Source of the DNA: JBCCYM01 sp039190005
GTDB lineage: Bacteria > Pseudomonadota > Gammaproteobacteria > UBA12402
Direction of reading: 5' to 3'
Assembly (NCBI GenBank): GCA_039190005.1
Contig: JBCCYM010000063.1
Coordinates: forward strand, 1-10,743
DNA: 10,743 nucleotides
This document shows, piece after piece, positions 7,501 through 10,743 of the stretch. Position 1 is the stretch's first letter. Each line of letters starts with the position of its first letter. The notes under the pieces were generated by a model. That model was given only the letters and a program-made list of their open reading frames with translations. It did no database searches and had not been told where the DNA came from. A program made the position numbers and the translations under genes.

Positions 7501-8033
7501 CGCCGCCGTTCCTTATATTTAGCAATACCGGCGACTTCTTCAAAATTGACGCGTAATTCCTGTGGTTTTGATTCAATGACCCGATTAATCATCCCTTGCT
7601 CGATAATCGCGTAGCTGCGTGGGCTTAAACCGGTGCCGAGAAAAACATCCATAATATCACGACGACGACAACGCGCGCCATTAAGATAATAATCCGACTG
7701 CCCATCGCGCTCTAACTCACGCCGCACTGAAATTTCACTGTAATTGGCATACTGACCGCCGACTTTACCGGCACTATTGTCAAATACCATTTCAATCAAC
7801 GCCTTACCGGCTGGTTTACGTGCCGTTGAGCCATTAAAAATGACATCGGCAATGGCTTCACCACGCAGATATTTCGCCGAACTCTCCCCCATTACCCAAC
7901 GCACCGCGTCAATAACATTTGATTTACCACAGCCATTCGGACCCACAATACCAATACGATTACCAGGAAATACCACGGTTGTCGGATCAACAAATGACTT
8001 AAATCCGGATAGCTTTATTTTTTCTAAGCGCAT
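4527..8033 (-). CDS. smc: Chromosome segregation ATPase SMC (condensin subunit)
   Basis: SMC dimers work with ScpA and ScpB to load on DNA and extrude loops, compacting and separating sister chromosomes. The 1168 residues are a normal bacterial SMC length. Visible elements in order are an N-terminal ATPase half with Walker A GPNGCGKSN (31-39) and Q-loop Gln146; the first coiled-coil arm (about 175-505); a hinge (about 520-655, including EGWELAVEVVLGQ); the return coiled coil (about 655-1000); and the C-terminal ATPase half with signature LSGGE (1070-1074), Walker B CMLDE (Glu1099), D-loop APLDDAN and switch His1130. Everything needed for ATP hydrolysis is present. A run of seven glutamines (463-469) lies in the first arm. 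ATG 8031-8033 gives the expected MRLEKIKLSGFKSF start, but no clear Shine-Dalgarno precedes it. zipA follows in the same unit; scpA and scpB are not in the window. Confidence 0.97.
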   Translation of the reverse strand: MRLEKIKLSGFKSFVDPTTVVFPGNRIGIVGPNGCGKSNVIDAVRWVMGESSAKYLRGEAIADVIFNGSTARKPAGKALIEMVFDNSAGKVGGQYANYSEISVRRELERDGQSDYYLNGARCRRRDIMDVFLGTGLSPRSYAIIEQGMINRVIESKPQELRVNFEEVAGIAKYKERRRETENRIKHTRENLSRINDLLDEQGKQIDRLRRQSRSAERYKTLKAEEQVYKGQHLAIRWQQLDDEIQKGDRLLNEGEVLLESKLADQQSIDTDLVNLREQQHDTVQQLTDAQSKVYQAGTEITRLEQRVQHEKSRQETLNTDINQVKQALTDTSQRIVNDKNQLDNLRQALAQLTPQLEQTRQLDQQAQQARIAAEQDTHRWQEIWDDFNHCSSQTSKTVEIEQTRISHLEQQHQHASERLQQIDLEQRAVDYQQLEQAHQVLTEQIQAAELRLQEEEDTLQDLQQQQQQQRQRSQQARDQLAQQRETLQTLRGRLASLETLQQSALGKSEKQMNWLKQWRLADKLRLAQCLEIQEGWELAVEVVLGQLLEAICIEGNEPLQDIINGFDSGRLMLLVAGKPQQPSAMDGERLLDKIKSFVPEIQPLLAHVYVANSFDQAMQLRQRLQAHESVVCQDGTYFGKHWLCVFKPGDNKVGILQREHEIRQLESATTECATSLQATEAQLHESEQALAKIETEMTVARNSVNDANHELADARAKWKVHGEQLQTVKQRAQKLTEEMATLTQHNDTVAGDLATAKQNWQQATMAMEQDIKERESLLDQREQYRQKFSDARTAAQQYREELHRLDVRYQTLQSQLEAGQAALLRTEQQYATLEQQRQRLETKLAEDITPIAAIQEKLEQWLSQRVECETVLKAIQQENSQVEHRIQQQEENRKEAEQAVQEVRSALESERLQLQERKVRRSTLQESLNESGHQLQAILAALDETLTIETLEQSLQKIANSIARLGPINLAAIDELETETERHNHLDRQRLDLEEGLQTLENAIRKIDQDTRRRFKETFDQVNDEFQRLFPKIFGGGRAYLELTDSNLLETGVVVMAQPPGKKNSSIHLLSGGEKALTAIALVFSIFQLNPAPFCMLDEVDAPLDDANVLRYSNLVKEMSDKVQFIFVTHNKITMEIADQLTGVTMNEPGVSRIVAVDIGKALEMAAA

Positions 8034-8066
8034 AATTTCGACTAATTCAATCGGTTTGACGAATAT

Positions 8067-8094
8067 CTGATAATAATGCAGTTATTTGTTGCAA
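8067..8094 (-). promoter_or_regulatory. Candidate promoter for smc-zipA
   Basis: On the minus strand TTGCAA (8094-8089) and TATCAG (8072-8067) are separated by 16 bases, each matching four of six sigma-70 consensus positions. The start site would fall near 8060, giving a leader of roughly 27 bases before the smc ATG. The region is AT-rich, so chance matches are likely. Confidence 0.25.
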
Positions 8095-8133
8095 TCGTCC
8101 AGTAAATTAAGCAATAATTTTATTTTTAACAAC

Positions 8134-8190
<57 letters not shown>

Positions 8191-8218
8191 AAAGAAGTGG
8201 GATATGACGGGGAAATGC

Positions 8219-8226
8219 TATAAAAT
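8219..8226 (+). promoter_or_regulatory. Candidate -10 element for hemH
   Basis: TATAAAAT (8219-8226) begins 28 bases before the hemH ATG and would place the start site near 8233, leaving a very short leader of about 14 bases. I see no convincing -35 box upstream, and the palindromic repeat ends only 30 bases before it. TATATT at 8237-8242 is an alternative that would imply a leaderless or nearly leaderless message. Confidence 0.28.
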
Positions 8227-8246
8227 GCAAAACTCGTATATTATTT

Positions 8247-9212
8247 ATGCTGACAATACTACTGGTCAATCTGGGTACACCTGAAGCCCCCACTGCCTCG
8301 GCACTTAAAACCTATCTGGCGGAATTCTTATCCGATCCCTGTGTGGTTGATCTGCCACGTCTCTTATGGCAACCCATTTTGCGTGGCATCATATTAAAAA
8401 CACGACCGGCAAAATCGGCACGCTTATATCAAAAAATATGGTTAGCGGAAGGTTCGCCTTTATTGGTTTACAGTCAAAAACTAGCGGATAAATTACAAGA
8501 TCAGCTGCAACAACACTACCATACCAATGATCTACAAGTCATCCTGGCCATGCGTTACGGCAAACCAGATTTAGCGCGAGCGTTTGAATATATTAAACAA
8601 AGCAAAACCACAAAACTGATTGTGTTACCGATGTATCCACAATACGCCGAAGCCAGCAGCGGTTCCAGCCTATTACACTGTCGACAACTCAGTAAAACAC
8701 TGGATAAAAATGTCAAACTCTACGGCATCAGTGACTACTATAATCATCCCGCTTATATCACCGCAATGGCACAACAAATTAGCAAATATCGCCAGCATCC
8801 ACATTTGATTTTCTCATTTCACGGCATCCCACAAAAATGTGTCGATCGCGGCAGCCCTTATTATGAACACTGCCTGACCAGCGCTCAACTTATTGCCGAC
8901 GCACTTGGCTTAAGCCAACAACAATGGCAATTAGCGTTCCAATCACGCTTTGGACCGGCAACATGGCTGCAACCTTACTGTGATCAGGTATTAAAAAAAC
9001 TGGCAACCGATGGGATCGATCATGTCGACATTGTCTGTCCAGGCTTTGCTGTTGATTGTCTGGAAACTCTGGAAGAAATCGCGCAGAGTTATCAAGAAGT
9101 TTTTCAGGAAGCTGGTGGCAAAACGCTAAATTATATTCCCGCGCTTAACGACAGTAACGCCCATGTCGATTGTCTGGCAAATGTGATTCAATCATTATCT
9201 ATCACCTCTTGA
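8247..9212 (+). CDS. hemH: Ferrochelatase
   Basis: HemH inserts ferrous iron into protoporphyrin IX, the last step of protohaem synthesis, at the cytoplasmic face of the inner membrane. The 321 residues match the bacterial family (E. coli 320). Visible hallmarks are LLVNLGTPEAP (5-15), FLSDPCVVD (27-35), EGSPLLVYS (68-76), VLPMYPQ (126-132), the catalytic-His motif FSFHGIPQ (His192), FQSRFGPATWLQPY (231-244) and CPGFAVDCLETLEEI (264-278, Glu273 being the second active-site residue). The sequence follows E. coli HemH throughout. ATG 8247 gives an N terminus about four residues shorter than E. coli. No in-frame ATG lies between it and the upstream stop (TGA 8205-8207), and no Shine-Dalgarno is evident. 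The gene is divergent from smc and is followed after 132 bases by the GH85 gene. Confidence 0.96.
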   Translation: MLTILLVNLGTPEAPTASALKTYLAEFLSDPCVVDLPRLLWQPILRGIILKTRPAKSARLYQKIWLAEGSPLLVYSQKLADKLQDQLQQHYHTNDLQVILAMRYGKPDLARAFEYIKQSKTTKLIVLPMYPQYAEASSGSSLLHCRQLSKTLDKNVKLYGISDYYNHPAYITAMAQQISKYRQHPHLIFSFHGIPQKCVDRGSPYYEHCLTSAQLIADALGLSQQQWQLAFQSRFGPATWLQPYCDQVLKKLATDGIDHVDIVCPGFAVDCLETLEEIAQSYQEVFQEAGGKTLNYIPALNDSNAHVDCLANVIQSLSITS

Positions 9213-9213
9213 T

Positions 9214-9232
9214 CGGATTCATCCGTTTCTTT
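9214..9232 (+). terminator. Weak candidate terminator after hemH
   Basis: CGGA (9214-9217) and TCCG (9222-9225) form a four-base stem with loop TTCA one base after the hemH stop, followed by TTTCTTT (9226-9232). The stem is shorter than that of a normal intrinsic terminator, so it may be inefficient or spurious. Confidence 0.22.
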
Positions 9233-9272
9233 ATCAACAGAAAAAACTTAAAAGTATTACGTAAAAAATAAA

Positions 9273-9333
9273 TTGACTTTTATGTTCCCGTATTATAAAT
9301 TGTAACTGTAAATAATAACAGTAGTAAATAATA
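9273..9333 (+). promoter_or_regulatory. Candidate promoter and repeat-bearing leader of the GH85 gene
   Basis: TTGACT (9273-9278) is a good -35 box. TATAAA (9294-9299) is a reasonable -10 at a slightly short 15-base spacing, and TAAATT (9296-9301) fits at 17. The presumed leader holds a 10-base direct repeat GTAAATAATA (9308-9317 and 9324-9333, period 16) and a 5-base stem ACTGT/ACAGT (9305-9309 with 9318-9322) just before the ribosome site. An own promoter fits the gene having been added next to hemH. Confidence 0.42.
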
Positions 9334-9344
9334 GGGGAAATAAG

Positions 9345-10743
9345 ATGAATAAAATTAATATTGCTAAATCAATTTTAGTGTTTTTTATTCTTACACTTTC
9401 AATATCTATCGATCATATTGTATTTGCTGAGTTAACTCCATATAGTGAGGCACATTGGTGTCTAACTGATAGCAATGGGCAGACGACAAGTGGTTGTAGC
9501 GGTCCCAAACTTAGTAACACTGATACTGCTGCCAATATTAACTATTTTTTACCAGCTTATCAAAATTTAACGCCGTTTAGTGGCACACCTTACGTAGGAA
9601 AAAGAATTGTTGTCTCAGTTTCAAAAGACACCAGCCATACCCCCACCAACATGCAACCACAAAGTATTTTATCAACTGTCTACAGCACACCTAATCATTA
9701 CTTTTACGCTGATTTATTAGAACACTGGGAATATATCAGCAAAGTGATTATTTTTGGTGGTTCTGATCAAGAAGGGCAGTTACTTCTACCAGGTCCCAGT
9801 TTAATTACTACTGCACACAAACGTAACGCACAAGTTTTTGGCACACTGTTTTTTTATGATACATCAGAAGATAATCAAATATTTAATAACCTGATTACAT
9901 CGCCACAAGCTGAAAATTCCCTAGCTAACCAATTGATTGAAATTAGCGAAAAATATAAGGTAGATGGCTACTTTATTGATGTCGAACAAACACCTTTTTA
10001 TTTCGATTCCGACACCATACTATCATTTCTGCAGTATATGCGCGATCATAATGTAGCGATAGAATGGTATAGCTTTGACAATCTAAAATCAGACTTTTTG
10101 ATGGATAATGAAAACAGTACAGAAACACAAGTAGCTGATAGTGTCTTTGTTGATATGCAAGATTGGAGCAATGATCGGGCAACACAACCAACCGTTTCGA
10201 AAGATAATACTGTAGTTCAAGCCATATCTGAAGGTTTTCCAGGTTATAAAGCAGAATATGAAAATAATAATATTTGGAGCAATGGAGCAGGCAACGGTCG
10301 CCCTTGTTTGTGGAATCAACAATCTTACTGTATCAGTACCGCTCTATCATGGGGAAATTCGTTTATGGAATGGCCATTTAATACCATTATTGATGGCACA
10401 TCCAAAGAGCTTACACAATTACCAAACCCAGCTCAACAAGACAATAATGTGCAAGCGTTTTGGTCAATGGCTGCAAAAGCAGGCAGCTTATCTCCTCGTG
10501 CTTTACCACATCCAATGTTGAGTGATGGCACATTATTCGCAACGAGTTTCAATACTGGGAAAGGATTAGATTATTATGTTAACGGTATTCCCGCTAATTT
10601 TGGTGGATTAAGTGAAACTGTACATAACTGGTATGATATTGGTCTTCAAGATTATTTACCAATCATTATCAGCAATCCAATTTATACAGATGCATTCGAT
10701 TACAAGCAAGCATATAATGGCGGCAGCAGCCTTTCAATTCACA
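9345..10743 (+). CDS. Secreted GH85 endo-beta-N-acetylglucosaminidase, 3' end outside the window
   Basis: GH85 enzymes cleave the GlcNAc-beta-1,4-GlcNAc core of N-glycans, releasing the glycan from a glycoprotein. AGGGG (9333-9337) lies seven bases before the ATG, and the frame is open for 466 codons to the window edge. It starts with a signal peptide (hydrophobic 9-20, likely cleavage after VFA, residue 28). Family features are HWEYISKVIIFGG (127-139), AHKRNAQVFGTLFF (157-170), the catalytic motif DGYFIDVEQ (207-215, Glu214), EWYS (240-243), and the late GH85 block FATSFNTGKGLDYYVNG (398-414) with WYDIGLQDYLP (429-439). DYKQAYNGGSSL (452-463) begins the next beta-sandwich domain. Canonical enzymes have Asn two residues before the Glu; here it is Asp212. 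Four cysteines (39, 51, 321, 329) could pair outside the cytoplasm. Base composition is lower in G+C than in hemH or smc. The GH85 assignment rests on recalled motifs; GH18 is less likely because of the late block. Confidence 0.85.
   Translation, partial: MNKINIAKSILVFFILTLSISIDHIVFAELTPYSEAHWCLTDSNGQTTSGCSGPKLSNTDTAANINYFLPAYQNLTPFSGTPYVGKRIVVSVSKDTSHTPTNMQPQSILSTVYSTPNHYFYADLLEHWEYISKVIIFGGSDQEGQLLLPGPSLITTAHKRNAQVFGTLFFYDTSEDNQIFNNLITSPQAENSLANQLIEISEKYKVDGYFIDVEQTPFYFDSDTILSFLQYMRDHNVAIEWYSFDNLKSDFLMDNENSTETQVADSVFVDMQDWSNDRATQPTVSKDNTVVQAISEGFPGYKAEYENNNIWSNGAGNGRPCLWNQQSYCISTALSWGNSFMEWPFNTIIDGTSKELTQLPNPAQQDNNVQAFWSMAAKAGSLSPRALPHPMLSDGTLFATSFNTGKGLDYYVNGIPANFGGLSETVHNWYDIGLQDYLPIIISNPIYTDAFDYKQAYNGGSSLSIH

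Noticed and set aside
8225..8290. Upstream ATG at 8225 before hemH
   Set aside because: It is out of frame with hemH and starts an overlapping frame without family features.
9978..9986. GH18 chitinase assignment on the basis of the DxE motif
   Set aside because: The fourth position of the GH18 DxxDxDxE motif is Phe here, and the later SFNTGKG and WYDIGLQDYLP blocks are typical of GH85.
9973..10322. Minus-strand frames opposite the GH85 gene
   Set aside because: They lie entirely within the long plus-strand frame, which has a signal peptide and family motifs; their translations look like no known protein.

Overview
The window reads as a chromosomal segment of a non-enteric gammaproteobacterium. 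ZipA is essentially a gammaproteobacterial protein. The condensin is of the SMC type rather than MukB, which excludes Enterobacterales, Vibrionales and Pasteurellales. The order tRNA-Gln then prs is also found in non-enteric Gammaproteobacteria such as Pseudomonas. A 64-residue protein resembles, from memory, a small family known in Coxiella and Legionella, so a Legionellales-like host-associated bacterium is my best guess. That placement is inference.

Left block (1-2534, + strand): the 3' end of a tRNA-Gln; prs (PRPP synthase); hemW (radical SAM haem chaperone); and a small basic protein. They lie in the same direction with short gaps and could be co-transcribed. The block ends in a repeat element that may double as a terminator.

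Middle block (2596-8033, - strand): an outer-membrane beta-barrel protein, then about 300 bases of repeats and regulatory sequence, then zipA and smc. smc and zipA form a two-gene operon (smc first, 15-base gap) linking chromosome organisation to divisome assembly. The ligA gene that often follows zipA is absent.

Right block (8247-10743, + strand): hemH (ferrochelatase), divergent from smc across a 213-base region holding a palindromic repeat. After it comes an incomplete reading frame running off the window edge. It carries a signal peptide and reads as a GH85 endo-beta-N-acetylglucosaminidase, an enzyme that cuts the chitobiose core of N-glycans. This gene looks more AT-rich than its neighbours and has Asp where GH85 enzymes normally have the catalytic Asn, which makes it the most interesting item here.

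Housekeeping functions (nucleotide precursor supply, haem synthesis, chromosome segregation, division) occupy most of the window. The accessory parts are the barrel protein, the two kinds of interspersed repeat and the secreted glycosidase. No CRISPR array, transposase, integrase or rRNA was seen.
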